Of a stretch of 64,000 nucleotides of DNA, positions 7,909 to 15,873 are shown piece after piece (position 1 is the first letter of the stretch; each line of letters opens with the position of its first letter). Position numbers and translations under genes: made by a program. The stretch spans positions 1-64,000 of the forward strand of contig JAMPHU010000008.1 in assembly GCA_023663225.1 (NCBI GenBank), given 5' to 3'. This DNA comes from Candidatus Gastranaerophilales bacterium. GTDB lineage: Bacteria; Bacillota; Clostridia; Lachnospirales; Lachnospiraceae. A model generated the notes under the pieces. The model ran no database searches. It worked only from the letters and a program-made list of their open reading frames with translations, and was not told the origin of the DNA.

Positions 7909-8868
7909 ATGGATAAAAATAAAATCAAACTTATCTTTTCCGAAAAATATAATCAGTTCTACAAGCCTATAAGGGTTGATGAGGATGTGGGAATTATTTA
8001 TATGCAGATTACAAAAAATCGGCATGAGAAAGGAATAAAAAAAGATGAAATCATTCACATTGAAAACTGTCCAGATTATACCTATGTGACTATGTACGAT
8101 GCAAATATTACGGCAGAACAGCATTTTATAAAAGTTATGAACAGTGATTGTAGTGTGAATGTCAAACTGAATGAATTAAATTGTTTCAAAAGAAATATGT
8201 TGACAGAATCAGAAAGTGCTATGCAAATCCTGAAAGAACTATCAGAAAGTGAATGTGATCCTCAAACAGATAAAGATAATTTTCTTAATAAGGAAAAGAT
8301 TCATAACAAGGCATTAGAAATATATACTTCTTTGAATCATAGAAAGATTGTTCAGGACAACAGAAGTACATATATCGGTCAGGATATTCCAGAAGATGTA
8401 AAAAGGATTGCATTGTCAAAACGCCTGTTTATTGAACGTTCAGATGATTATTGTGGGAAGCCAAAGCATCCAACAAATATGAATGAGAAACTTGCGATTC
8501 AAGCATTATATCCTTGTGGATTTATTGTGAGGAATAGGAGAGGTATTGTTGTAGCAGGTGGAAAATATGAACTTTCGATGGAAGATGCCATTAAGTTTGC
8601 GAAGAATTATATTCCAACAGAACGTGAAAAGCATTATACGAATTTATATCAAGTGCCTATGACGATACGCAAAAAGAGACAGCTTGCTATATGTTACAAA
8701 ATTTTGGAAATGTATGGTTTGCATTACAAAAATGAACATAATTATTTCTTTTGGGTGCTTGATAAACATGGAAATGTAGTAGCTGGTGGTAAAAATGGGT
8801 TTGGATTTAAGTGGTTGCGTAGTTATTGCAGAAAATTGAAACATAAACCACTTCCAAAAGAGAAGTAA
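7909..8868 (+). CDS. Hypothetical protein downstream of TubZ, internal repeat
   Basis: A 319-residue protein, not recognised. The C-terminal third holds two related segments, GFIVRNRRGIVVAGGKYELS and FFWVLDKHGNVVAGGKNGFG, each followed by a basic helix, so it carries a duplicated small beta-hairpin unit with a shared VVAGGK motif. It is translated from ATG 7909 behind GGAAGG, 14 bases after the GTPase gene, and is the last gene of that operon. By position it corresponds to the third genes of some tubulin partition loci, but no homology can be claimed. Confidence 0.6.
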   Translation: MDKNKIKLIFSEKYNQFYKPIRVDEDVGIIYMQITKNRHEKGIKKDEIIHIENCPDYTYVTMYDANITAEQHFIKVMNSDCSVNVKLNELNCFKRNMLTESESAMQILKELSESECDPQTDKDNFLNKEKIHNKALEIYTSLNHRKIVQDNRSTYIGQDIPEDVKRIALSKRLFIERSDDYCGKPKHPTNMNEKLAIQALYPCGFIVRNRRGIVVAGGKYELSMEDAIKFAKNYIPTEREKHYTNLYQVPMTIRKKRQLAICYKILEMYGLHYKNEHNYFFWVLDKHGNVVAGGKNGFGFKWLRSYCRKLKHKPLPKEK

Positions 8869-8870
8869 AT

Positions 8871-8914
8871 GTTACAGATAAGTTATAGATAAGAAACAGA
8901 TAGTTACAGATAAG
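8871..8914. repeat. 11-bp iteron array, right copy
   Basis: Units GTTACAGATAA (8871), GTTATAGATAA (8882), a weaker GAAACAGATA (8893) and GTTACAGATAAGG (8903) follow each other with a period of 10-11 bases. The consensus GTTAYAGATAA also builds the array at 18-50. It lies right after the tubulin operon. The rest of the gap to 9052 is AT-rich without other clear signals. Confidence 0.6.
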
Positions 8915-9052
8915 GTAAAGATAATATACAAGTAAGGTATAAAGAAGAAACAGAGAAAAATAATATAAATTCTTCTGAAAAGATAGACAGATTAGGAAGA
9001 AGTTTATTATTTATACAATGTAAAACAATTTTAAACAACGGAGGTAATCAAT

Positions 9053-9403
9053 ATGAACACAACAGAAGCAAGAGAAGTAACAATTAAGGAACTGGTGGCA
9101 GCATTTGAAGGAAAGTATATCAATGTATCGTCTATTGACCATTACGGAATTTCTATCGAGGTACATAGGGGTACGGTTGAATATGAGGACGATCTGAATC
9201 CTGAATTGTATCTTGTCAATCGGGATAAGGATAATAATGTTACTGGCTCAGTCTGCATTGATGGAGAGTCCATTGAATCTATTGAAGAGTATAACGGCAC
9301 ATATACCGTCAGATTCAATCTTGATATGGCAGATATTGACATTACAGAGTACAAAACATTAGAGCAGTTACAGAAAGAGCATGACGAAAGGCAGAAAGCA
9401 TAA
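9053..9403 (+). CDS. Small acidic hypothetical protein
   Basis: A 116-residue, strongly acidic, beta-rich protein with no recognised domain. It starts at ATG 9053 behind a good GGAGG. It leads a run of small genes, each separated from the next by a short gap with a hairpin. The acidic surface could mimic DNA, as in several phage inhibitors, but this is speculation. Confidence 0.6.
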   Translation: MNTTEAREVTIKELVAAFEGKYINVSSIDHYGISIEVHRGTVEYEDDLNPELYLVNRDKDNNVTGSVCIDGESIESIEEYNGTYTVRFNLDMADIDITEYKTLEQLQKEHDERQKA

Positions 9404-9440
9404 AGTTGAAGCAAAATAATATGTAAAAAGAGAACAAATA

Positions 9441-9468
9441 GGTAGACGGTGGTAAAATGCCGTCTACC
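9441..9468 (+). promoter_or_regulatory. Intercistronic hairpin before the cold-shock gene
   Basis: GGTAGACGG and CCGTCTACC pair perfectly over nine bases around the loop TGGTAAAATG. No T-run follows, so it is not a standard terminator. It sits 35 bases before the cold-shock gene. Confidence 0.65.
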
Positions 9469-9503
9469 AGAAGCAAACATAAATAGAAAAGGAGATTTTT
9501 GAT

Positions 9504-9893
9504 ATGCAAGGTACAGTTAAATGGTTTAATGCACAGAAAGGTTATGGATTTATTACAGATGCGGAGGGAAGAGATGTATTTGTACATCATAGCAGTATTG
9601 TAATGGATGGTTTTCGGCATCTGAATGAAGACGATATTGTAAATTTTGAGTTGGGAGCCGGTAGCAATGACAGAGAACAGGCGATAAATGTAACACCGAT
9701 TCTTACCAGAAAGATGATTGAAGACAGTCTGAAAGAAGAAAACCTGTACATTCAGACAATGAAAGATGGTTACGGTGTTACAAAGTATCTGGTAGTGGAC
9801 GGAAACAATGCACTCCAAACAGACGAAAATGGTATGACATTTATAGATTTGGCTGCCTATGCAGGTTATGAGATTACTGAAAAGTCAGCGTAA
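9504..9893 (+). CDS. Cold-shock-domain protein with C-terminal extension
   Basis: A 129-residue protein. Residues 1-66 form a cold-shock domain with the RNP motifs KGYGFI and VFVHHS, which bind single-stranded RNA or DNA. Chromosomal Csp proteins are about 66-70 residues, so the 60-residue acidic tail is an addition. A phage-encoded cold-shock protein may act as an RNA chaperone or antiterminator. AAAGGAG lies before the ATG, and hairpins lie on both sides of the gene. Confidence 0.85.
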   Translation: MQGTVKWFNAQKGYGFITDAEGRDVFVHHSSIVMDGFRHLNEDDIVNFELGAGSNDREQAINVTPILTRKMIEDSLKEENLYIQTMKDGYGVTKYLVVDGNNALQTDENGMTFIDLAAYAGYEITEKSA

Positions 9894-9914
9894 TAAAAGT
9901 AGAAGTAATGTTGT

Positions 9915-9942
9915 AGGCGGTATCGTCAAAATGGTATCGCCT
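9915..9942 (+). promoter_or_regulatory. Intercistronic hairpin after the cold-shock gene
   Basis: AGGCGGTATC pairs with GGTATCGCCT over ten base pairs (two G-T pairs). No T-run follows. Its loop region CGTCAAAATGG resembles the loop of the hairpin at 9441. Confidence 0.6.
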
Positions 9943-9994
9943 TAAAAGTGATTTTATGTAAATGAAGTTATAAAAGAATGGAGATTAAAGAATT

Positions 9995-10324
9995 ATGCCA
10001 GTAGCAAGAAATATGAAAGAACTTGAAAAAATGGTTATGGATCGTATGAAAAAAGAATTACCAAACGCAACACAGGATTATTGTCATAAGTGGTATGGAA
10101 GCCATTCTGATATGAAAGAAATTGTATCAGAAACAGAATTTATACAGATGGTAAATGATGCAATGCAAATTTCTATGGAGAATGGGAAATTAAAGGCACG
10201 TATTGAAGTGTTTAAAAACAAAAATATTAAAGAAGAACATTTGGAACATATGAAATTACTATGGGAGGATTTTAAATCTGGATATATGGATTACATCATG
10301 ACAAAAATATTTAAACAGAAATAA
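9995..10324 (+). CDS. Small hypothetical protein
   Basis: A 109-residue helical, charged protein with no recognised motif. It starts behind GGAGA and is followed after 35 bases by another small gene. Genes of this style are typical of phage early regions. Confidence 0.55.
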   Translation: MPVARNMKELEKMVMDRMKKELPNATQDYCHKWYGSHSDMKEIVSETEFIQMVNDAMQISMENGKLKARIEVFKNKNIKEEHLEHMKLLWEDFKSGYMDYIMTKIFKQK

Positions 10325-10359
10325 TAATATGAATGAACACAAAAAGGAGAAGTATTTAC

Positions 10360-10731
10360 ATGAGCAGACGAATTTTAGAGTTATCCAATCTTGTAGAACT
10401 GGTGGAAAATGGAACAATTTCAATAACCAGTGTAGAAAGTAAAACAAAGGATATAAGCAGTATTACAAAAACAGGACATATTACGCCTGAAAGATTCAAA
10501 GAATCACTTCAATATCTTAATGAAGCTGCCTTATTCAGAAATGCTATTGATTTCTTCTATGAATTTAGGGAAAGAAACGGTATTCACATTGAAACTGCAA
10601 TGAAAAATCCTTATCTTGATGAATATTTTTATGTAGATTGTGAGATTAAGGATGGAGTATCAATGGATTATATTGATAAGAAATTCAGAGAAACCATATT
10701 TGACAGGCTGGAAAAGAAAATAGCATCATAA
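10360..10731 (+). CDS. Small hypothetical protein
   Basis: A 123-residue helical protein, unrecognised. The ATG at 10360 follows AAAAAGGAG by nine bases and is preferred to the upstream ATG at 10333, which lacks a ribosome-binding site. It is cotranscribed with its neighbours by position. Confidence 0.55.
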   Translation: MSRRILELSNLVELVENGTISITSVESKTKDISSITKTGHITPERFKESLQYLNEAALFRNAIDFFYEFRERNGIHIETAMKNPYLDEYFYVDCEIKDGVSMDYIDKKFRETIFDRLEKKIAS

Positions 10732-10756
10732 AAGAATTTTAAATGTAGAAATAGTT

Positions 10757-10791
10757 AGTGGTGGGTGTTTTTAATAAGTACATTCACCACT
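10757..10791 (+). promoter_or_regulatory. Intercistronic hairpin
   Basis: AGTGGTGGGTG (10757-10767) pairs with CATTCACCACT (10781-10791) over 11 bases with two G-T pairs and a 13-base AT loop. It lies just before the gene that appears to start at ATT. Confidence 0.6.
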
Positions 10792-10815
10792 TATAACAGA
10801 TTGGAGGAATGATTT

Positions 10816-12378
10816 ATTACGAGCGAAAAATTAACAGAAAACAGAATTTGCTCTATTTTACGAGCGTATCTTTATAAAATAGTTGATACTGAAAGCCAGT
10901 ATACATATAAGCCATTAAATCTAAAATGGGTACTTCCAATAGAAAGTACAGATGGAATGATAACAACATTTAAAAATGTGATTTATCTTTTAGACTATGT
11001 ACAGAAAACAGGATGTAATGAAGATACTATTGATAAGATTATTGAAAATGATATACGTCCTATGATGAGTGGAATAAGAGATGAATATGATTTTTTCATA
11101 GCAGGTACGATTATGGCATTATGTACCACTGTAGATGATTATTCTGATCCTGATGAATTAATGGGATTGATAAAAGAGATTACAGGTAAATTCCTCTATA
11201 TGTTGGAATTGGCTTTGGAATGCATTGATTCTAATCCTGAGAATGATAACGGTATAAATAAAGATAGTTTGGAATGGGAAATAGATACAAGTAAACTTGT
11301 AATCGGAATGGTAATAAAAAATTACAAGGAACTATGTACAATTTTGGATGAAGAAGTAAAAGCAGGTAAAGCAAAACAATTACAATTAAAAAACTGGAAA
11401 AGATATTTTGAATGGGAAAAAGATGGACAGAAATTTATCATTGTAGATATATATGATACACCATTGCCGAAGGAAGATTTGCGGAGAAAAGGGAACAATT
11501 CAATTTATAAAAATTATATTGAACTTATTTTACTGCAATATCTATCAAAACAAAATGGTTATAGAAAAACCTTTACAAAAAGAAACTGGCTGGAATTGCT
11601 TGGAATGATTAACAACAAGTATGGAAAAGAGCCAAAAACGAAGTTAAAACAGTTGGATTACTGTATTAATGATCAGGAAATCACTTTATTTTATATTCGT
11701 TCAAACAAGAAATTAGAGAGGGTATTACATGATGCACTGAGCAATCTTCAAAGAGAAAAACTGATTATTGTAGAATATGAAACAGTGATTGTATCTGTAG
11801 ATGAAAGAGGAAAAGAACATCGTTTTATTGCAAATGATAATCAGAAAAAGAAGATATTACAGACGGAAAGATACATATTGAAAAATGTTATGCAATATAA
11901 AAATATGTTTTACGTCTATATAAAGAATAAATCCAATGAATATTACAACAAAGTTAATGATAGACTTAATGAGTTGTATGGGTGGAAATATTATTACAAA
12001 CAAATAAAAATCATATATGATCAGCCTAATATTGTCGATGCAATACCTTCTAAAGAAGTCATATTACAAAAAGAAATTCTAAATAATAAGATAGCTGAAT
12101 TTTTAAATGATAATGCAAAGAAAGTATATGAAAAGAAGGAAAAAGAATATGATGATGCGCTTGATGAATATTTGAATGATTGGATAGGCGATAAAGATTA
12201 TTTGAAAGAAAGAGTAAAAGTTCCTAATACATGGAAATACCCTAAAGCATATATAGAAGCACAGAGAATATTGACAGATGAATTGATTCGTATAGGACAT
12301 AGTAATATTGTGTTCATTCCTGATAAATTATTGACAGTAGCAGAGGAAAATAATGAATTTTTAGCATGGATGGCATAG
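10816..12378 (+). CDS. Hypothetical 520-aa protein with probable ATT start
   Basis: A charged, helical protein of about 520 residues with no domain I recognise; a helix-rich C-terminus with EKKEKEYDDALDEYLNDW may be a coiled coil. The first in-frame ATG is 10957, but the frame is open and clearly protein-like from 10813 on (for example TSEKLTENRICSILRAYLYK). There is no ATG, GTG or TTG in that stretch. A GGAGG at 10803-10807 stands eight bases before ATT at 10816, the ideal distance, so translation probably begins at ATT, as in infC. A sequencing error turning ATG into ATT is the alternative. Location before the primase gene suggests a replication-region role. Confidence 0.6.
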   Translation: MTSEKLTENRICSILRAYLYKIVDTESQYTYKPLNLKWVLPIESTDGMITTFKNVIYLLDYVQKTGCNEDTIDKIIENDIRPMMSGIRDEYDFFIAGTIMALCTTVDDYSDPDELMGLIKEITGKFLYMLELALECIDSNPENDNGINKDSLEWEIDTSKLVIGMVIKNYKELCTILDEEVKAGKAKQLQLKNWKRYFEWEKDGQKFIIVDIYDTPLPKEDLRRKGNNSIYKNYIELILLQYLSKQNGYRKTFTKRNWLELLGMINNKYGKEPKTKLKQLDYCINDQEITLFYIRSNKKLERVLHDALSNLQREKLIIVEYETVIVSVDERGKEHRFIANDNQKKKILQTERYILKNVMQYKNMFYVYIKNKSNEYYNKVNDRLNELYGWKYYYKQIKIIYDQPNIVDAIPSKEVILQKEILNNKIAEFLNDNAKKVYEKKEKEYDDALDEYLNDWIGDKDYLKERVKVPNTWKYPKAYIEAQRILTDELIRIGHSNIVFIPDKLLTVAEENNEFLAWMA

Positions 12379-12384
12379 AAATAA

Positions 12385-12453
12385 AAAAGTTGTCACTTTA
12401 AAAGGGGTATATATAAATAAACTCTATATGGGACTTATAAAGTGACAACTTTT
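12385..12453. terminator. Long inverted repeat, likely bidirectional terminator
   Basis: AAAAGTTGTCACTTTA (12385-12400) and TAAAGTGACAACTTTT (12438-12453) are perfect 16-bp inverted repeats separated by 37 AT-rich bases, with A- and T-runs at the outer edges. It directly follows the previous stop codon. Confidence 0.6.
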
Positions 12454-12502
12454 GAAAAAAGCAAGTAAATAAAGGGGTTATAAGCCTACGGCGTTGCCCA
12501 TC

Positions 12503-12716
12503 CAACGGCTTGCGCCGTTGTCTGCCGAGAAATAAAAAAAGATATTGTGTTTATATATTGATGTTCGCAGGATTTTGAGAATTTATTTAAGTCACTAATA
12601 ATTTGAGCCTCTTTATCATAAAAATCTGATTAAAATTCCACACTACAATCATATATCATTTTTTTATTTCACGGCAAGGTATGGCGCGTAGCGACATACC
12701 GTAGGGAACCGTGCGT
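12503..12716 (+). promoter_or_regulatory. GC-rich structured leader before primase gene
   Basis: Within AT-rich DNA two GC-rich islands form stems. CAACGGC-TTGC-GCCGTTG is at 12503-12520. Near 12671-12712, CACGG...CCGTG encloses GGTATG...CATACC with an apical GCGCGTAGCG; GTGCGTAGCAC follows as a small hairpin. The shared GCGTAGC core suggests related elements. The gap from 12379 to 12752 holds no other gene; it could be a structured leader, a small RNA or a replication site. Confidence 0.4.
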
Positions 12717-12752
12717 AGCACAATACCAATACTGAAGGAGAAATATACATAA

Positions 12753-13721
12753 ATGGGATTTGAATATAAGGAACAATTAAAAGAACTATTACCTGATTAT
12801 ATGGAATTACTGGAAGAACAGGGAAAGACAGAGAATAGGGGTAATGATTACTGGACGTGTCCATTCTGTGATTCTGGTAATAAGCAAAACAATTCTGCTG
12901 CCTTTCATGTAATTGGTACAAAATTTCAATGTTTTTCATGTGATGCACATGGAGATATTTTTGATTTAGTAGCACATATAGAGAAACTATCCAAAGGAGA
13001 ATTTATCAAGCATTATAACCGTACATTGAAAATTATGCGTCCTTATCTGGATGGTGGAAAGCTCAAAAAGAGCAGAGAAGAATATATTCCAGAGTTTTTA
13101 AAACAAATGAATTATACAGACTACTTACAGAAATGTCATGAAAATGTGGGACAGACAGATTATTTTGTGAAGCGTGGATTGAGTAGAGAAACTATTGACA
13201 GGTTCAAATTGGGATATGACGCAGAAAAGAATGTGATAACTATTCCTTATAATCCTAACTGCAAAGGATATATACATAGGATTCTATGGGAGAGTGATAA
13301 TAAATACTGCAAATTTGGCAATGAGATATTCAATATAGAAGCACTGTATTCAGAAAGCATAGATAAACTTCTTTTTGATAGAGATGATTATGTGTTTATT
13401 GCGGAAGGTCAAGTTGATGCTATGTCTTTTGAAGAAGTGGGATTAAGTGCTATCGCTTTAGGTGGTGTGAATGAGACGAAAAAACTTATTGAACTGCTTA
13501 AAGAAAGAGCAACAGAGAAAATAATCGTTCTGGCATTAGATAATGATAAAGCTGGTAGACGTGCAACAGGTAAATTCATTGAAGAACTTGCGGATGCTGA
13601 GTTAAATCAGAAATATATTGTAATTAGTGATTTATATGGTAGATATAAAGACGCTAATGAATTTTTGGTTGCTGACAGAAAAGGATTTATAGAAAGAATG
13701 AATAGGATAATAAACAAATAA
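12753..13721 (+). CDS. DnaG-like DNA primase (zinc finger plus TOPRIM)
   Basis: A 322-residue primase. The N-terminal zinc-binding domain has CPFC near residue 32 and CFSC near residue 55 (CHC2-type), and a TOPRIM domain follows with VFIAEGQVDAMS (catalytic Glu) and LALDNDKAGRRA (the DxD motif). It is half the length of chromosomal DnaG and lacks the helicase-binding C-terminal domain, which is common in phage and plasmid primases. It would make RNA primers for replication of the element. ATG 12753 lies directly after an in-frame stop, so the start is fixed. Confidence 0.85.
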   Translation: MGFEYKEQLKELLPDYMELLEEQGKTENRGNDYWTCPFCDSGNKQNNSAAFHVIGTKFQCFSCDAHGDIFDLVAHIEKLSKGEFIKHYNRTLKIMRPYLDGGKLKKSREEYIPEFLKQMNYTDYLQKCHENVGQTDYFVKRGLSRETIDRFKLGYDAEKNVITIPYNPNCKGYIHRILWESDNKYCKFGNEIFNIEALYSESIDKLLFDRDDYVFIAEGQVDAMSFEEVGLSAIALGGVNETKKLIELLKERATEKIIVLALDNDKAGRRATGKFIEELADAELNQKYIVISDLYGRYKDANEFLVADRKGFIERMNRIINK

Positions 13722-13740
13722 CAGGAGGATTAAGTAATAT

Positions 13741-14970
13741 ATGGCAAATAGAAAACAAGAATTCTGTTTTATATGTGGAAAGAGAGAATCAGAAGTTAAT
13801 AAATTGTTTAAAGGCAGTTACGGAGGTTGCATTTGTGATGAATGTGTCCAAGAGGCATATAAGTTACTGGATAATGAAGAAGATGAAGATATTGCTCAAA
13901 ATATAAAATTGGCTACACCATCACAGATTAAATCACATCTGGATCAATATGTTATTGGTCAGGATGAAGCAAAAAAGACATTAGCAGTTGCGGTTTACAA
14001 TCACTATAAAAGATTAAGACAGAAGAAAAAATCAGATGTAGAAATTCAAAAATCTAATATTCTTATGATTGGTTCTACGGGAAGCGGTAAGACGTACTTG
14101 GCACAATCATTAGCAAAATTTTTGGGAGTTCCATTTGCTATTGCGGATGCCACATCATTAACGGAGGCGGGCTATGTAGGTGAGGACGTGGAAAACATTC
14201 TATTGACATTGCTGCAGAACGCTGAATTTGATAATAAGTTAGCTGAACAAGGAATTATCTATATTGATGAGATAGATAAAATTTCACGCAAAGGCGATAA
14301 TGTGTCGATTACAAGGGATGTTTCTGGTGAGGGTGTTCAACAGGCGCTTTTAAAGATAATAGAGGGTACAGTTGCAAGAGTTCCTATTAGCGGTGGGCGA
14401 AAACATCCACAGGGGGAATGCGTAAATATTGATACTTCAAATATTCTGTTTATTTGCGGCGGTGCATTTGACGGATTGGAGAAGATTGTACATAAAGGAT
14501 CAGACAGTAAACCTATTGGATTTAATGCAGATATTAAGGGCGCGAATGATAATCATGTATTAGATTTATCTGGTGTACAGCAACATGATTTAGTAAAGTA
14601 TGGTCTTATGCCTGAATTGATTGGAAGATTACCTATAATAACAACGCTGAATCCATTAAGTGAAGAAGATTTGATTAAGATATTGACTGAGCCGAAAAAT
14701 GCACTCACAAAACAGTATCAGGAATTACTTGCTATGGATGGTGTGAAATTGGAGTTTAAAGATGATGCATTGAAAAGGATTGCTGAAATGGCTATTAAAA
14801 AGGAAATAGGCGCACGAGGGCTGAGAAGCATTATTGAAAAAGCAATGCAAAATGTGATGTATTTCGTCCCTGATAAGTCAGATGCAAAAAAGGTAATTGT
14901 TACATCTGGTGTGATTGATGGTACAGAAGAAGCGGTTATTTATGGTAATAGGAATAAGAAAATTGCGTGA
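13741..14970 (+). CDS. clpX: ClpX-like AAA+ unfoldase
   Basis: A full-length 409-residue ClpX. The N-terminal zinc-binding domain has C9, C12, C32 and C35. Walker A GSTGSGKT is at 111-118, the pore loop GYVGED follows, Walker B is [10 protein letters not shown], the RKH loop appears as GGRKHPQGE, and the ClpP-docking IGF loop is kept at residues 259-261. It should therefore unfold substrates and dock on the host ClpP. ClpX is normally chromosomal; a copy in a mobile element, next to primase, could redirect host proteolysis or remodel replication or transposition complexes as ClpX does for Mu. AGGAGG precedes the start by 12 bases. Confidence 0.9.
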   Translation: MANRKQEFCFICGKRESEVNKLFKGSYGGCICDECVQEAYKLLDNEEDEDIAQNIKLATPSQIKSHLDQYVIGQDEAKKTLAVAVYNHYKRLRQKKKSDVEIQKSNILMIGSTGSGKTYLAQSLAKFLGVPFAIADATSLTEAGYVGEDVENILLTLLQNAEFDNKLAEQGIIYIDEIDKISRKGDNVSITRDVSGEGVQQALLKIIEGTVARVPISGGRKHPQGECVNIDTSNILFICGGAFDGLEKIVHKGSDSKPIGFNADIKGANDNHVLDLSGVQQHDLVKYGLMPELIGRLPIITTLNPLSEEDLIKILTEPKNALTKQYQELLAMDGVKLEFKDDALKRIAEMAIKKEIGARGLRSIIEKAMQNVMYFVPDKSDAKKVIVTSGVIDGTEEAVIYGNRNKKIA

Positions 14971-15015
14971 GAGAAAACTTTTCGTTCGCGTAATTTAAAA
15001 TACGGAGTAGTGAAT

Positions 15016-15321
15016 ATGATAAAAACCAAAACATTATATAGAGTTCCTAATATGTTTGAAACCTTTGAAGGCGTATGTGGTACGCCTACAGGTGTTTGGT
15101 GTACGGATAATCTGGATTGCCAAAATATGAGTATAGAAGATGCACAGAATAATAGCGTGTGTCTTAGTGGAAATGTGATTAATGAGAGCATAAAAGACCA
15201 ACTTATATTCACATTTTTAGATACAGTAAATTACAGTCTGGCAAAAGATAAGTTTATGAAAATTGAATATGAAGAATTGATTGCAGAATGTAAATCTATT
15301 GAAATGGTAGTTTGTGAATAG
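15016..15321 (+). CDS. Small hypothetical protein
   Basis: A 101-residue protein with no recognised domain. It contains a short Gly/Thr/Cys-rich segment, GVCGTPTGVWCTDN, and a helical C-terminus. The ATG at 15016 is favoured because GGAG lies eight bases upstream; a GTG at 15010 is too close to it. Confidence 0.5.
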   Translation: MIKTKTLYRVPNMFETFEGVCGTPTGVWCTDNLDCQNMSIEDAQNNSVCLSGNVINESIKDQLIFTFLDTVNYSLAKDKFMKIEYEELIAECKSIEMVVCE

Positions 15322-15405
15322 AAGGATTATGTTTAGAGTGTTTTCATTCCGTTTGGATAAAACTCAAATTGGTAACGGTGGTATATGAAGGGATAGTTAA
15401 TCGCA

Positions 15406-15738
15406 ATGTATTTTTATAGTAAAGAGACGTCAAGAATAGAAGATGATTATAGGATATATTCACATTTAGGCTATGAGGGGATATGTATTTATTGTGGGGA
15501 TTCTTTTAAGAGCAGTAGTCCTAAAGCAAAATATTGTTCTCAAAGATGCCGGAATGATGCCTATATAAAAAGAAGAAAAGAAAGTAAATGCTTAGAGAAA
15601 CAAAAAATGTGTGTGATATGTAAGAAACCGTTTACAGCAAAGAAATTTACAGCAAAGAAAAAAGATGCAATGTATTGTTGTGATGCTTGTAAACAAAAAG
15701 CATATAGGGAACGAAAGAATGTTACTAATTTGAGTTAA
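15406..15738 (+). CDS. Protein with two small zinc-finger motifs
   Basis: A 110-residue basic protein with two copies of a treble-clef-like pattern: CIYCGDSF...YCSQRCRNDAY and CVICKKPF...YCCDACKQKAY. Each has two Cys pairs about 15-20 residues apart followed by a basic helix, as in small nucleic-acid-binding zinc fingers found in phages. The polymerase encoded at 19013 ends with a similar motif (CVCKVCGKDF...TCGKKC), so the two may share a nucleic-acid or partner-binding mode. Confidence 0.65.
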   Translation: MYFYSKETSRIEDDYRIYSHLGYEGICIYCGDSFKSSSPKAKYCSQRCRNDAYIKRRKESKCLEKQKMCVICKKPFTAKKFTAKKKDAMYCCDACKQKAYRERKNVTNLS

Positions 15739-15835
15739 GCTGATTTTAGGCAAACTGAAATTAGTAACCAATATTTTTCATAATATAGTTACTAATAATG
15801 GTTGTGGTATTTTTACCATAACTTGAATTAGTAAC
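15721..15835. repeat. Two 48-bp inverted-repeat units before the helicase gene
   Basis: GTTACTAATT (15721) and AATTAGTAAC (15759) are inverted with exactly 28 bases between them; GTTACTAATA (15788) and AATTAGTAAC (15826) repeat the same arrangement with the same 28-base spacing. In the second unit an inner stem GTTGTGGTA/TACCATAAC with a TTTT loop completes one long hairpin. The first unit overlaps the end of the zinc-finger gene. Likely operator or RNA element controlling the downstream helicase. Confidence 0.6.
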
Positions 15836-15873
15836 AAACTGCAAAACTATATTGATGATGGAGAAAATAATAT

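Noticed and set aside
9441..10791. Rho-independent terminators between the small genes
   Set aside because: The hairpins are stable but lack a following T-run.
10957..12378. ATG 10957 as start of the 520-aa gene
   Set aside because: No ribosome-binding site near it, and the frame is clearly protein-like for 47 codons upstream behind an ideal GGAGG.
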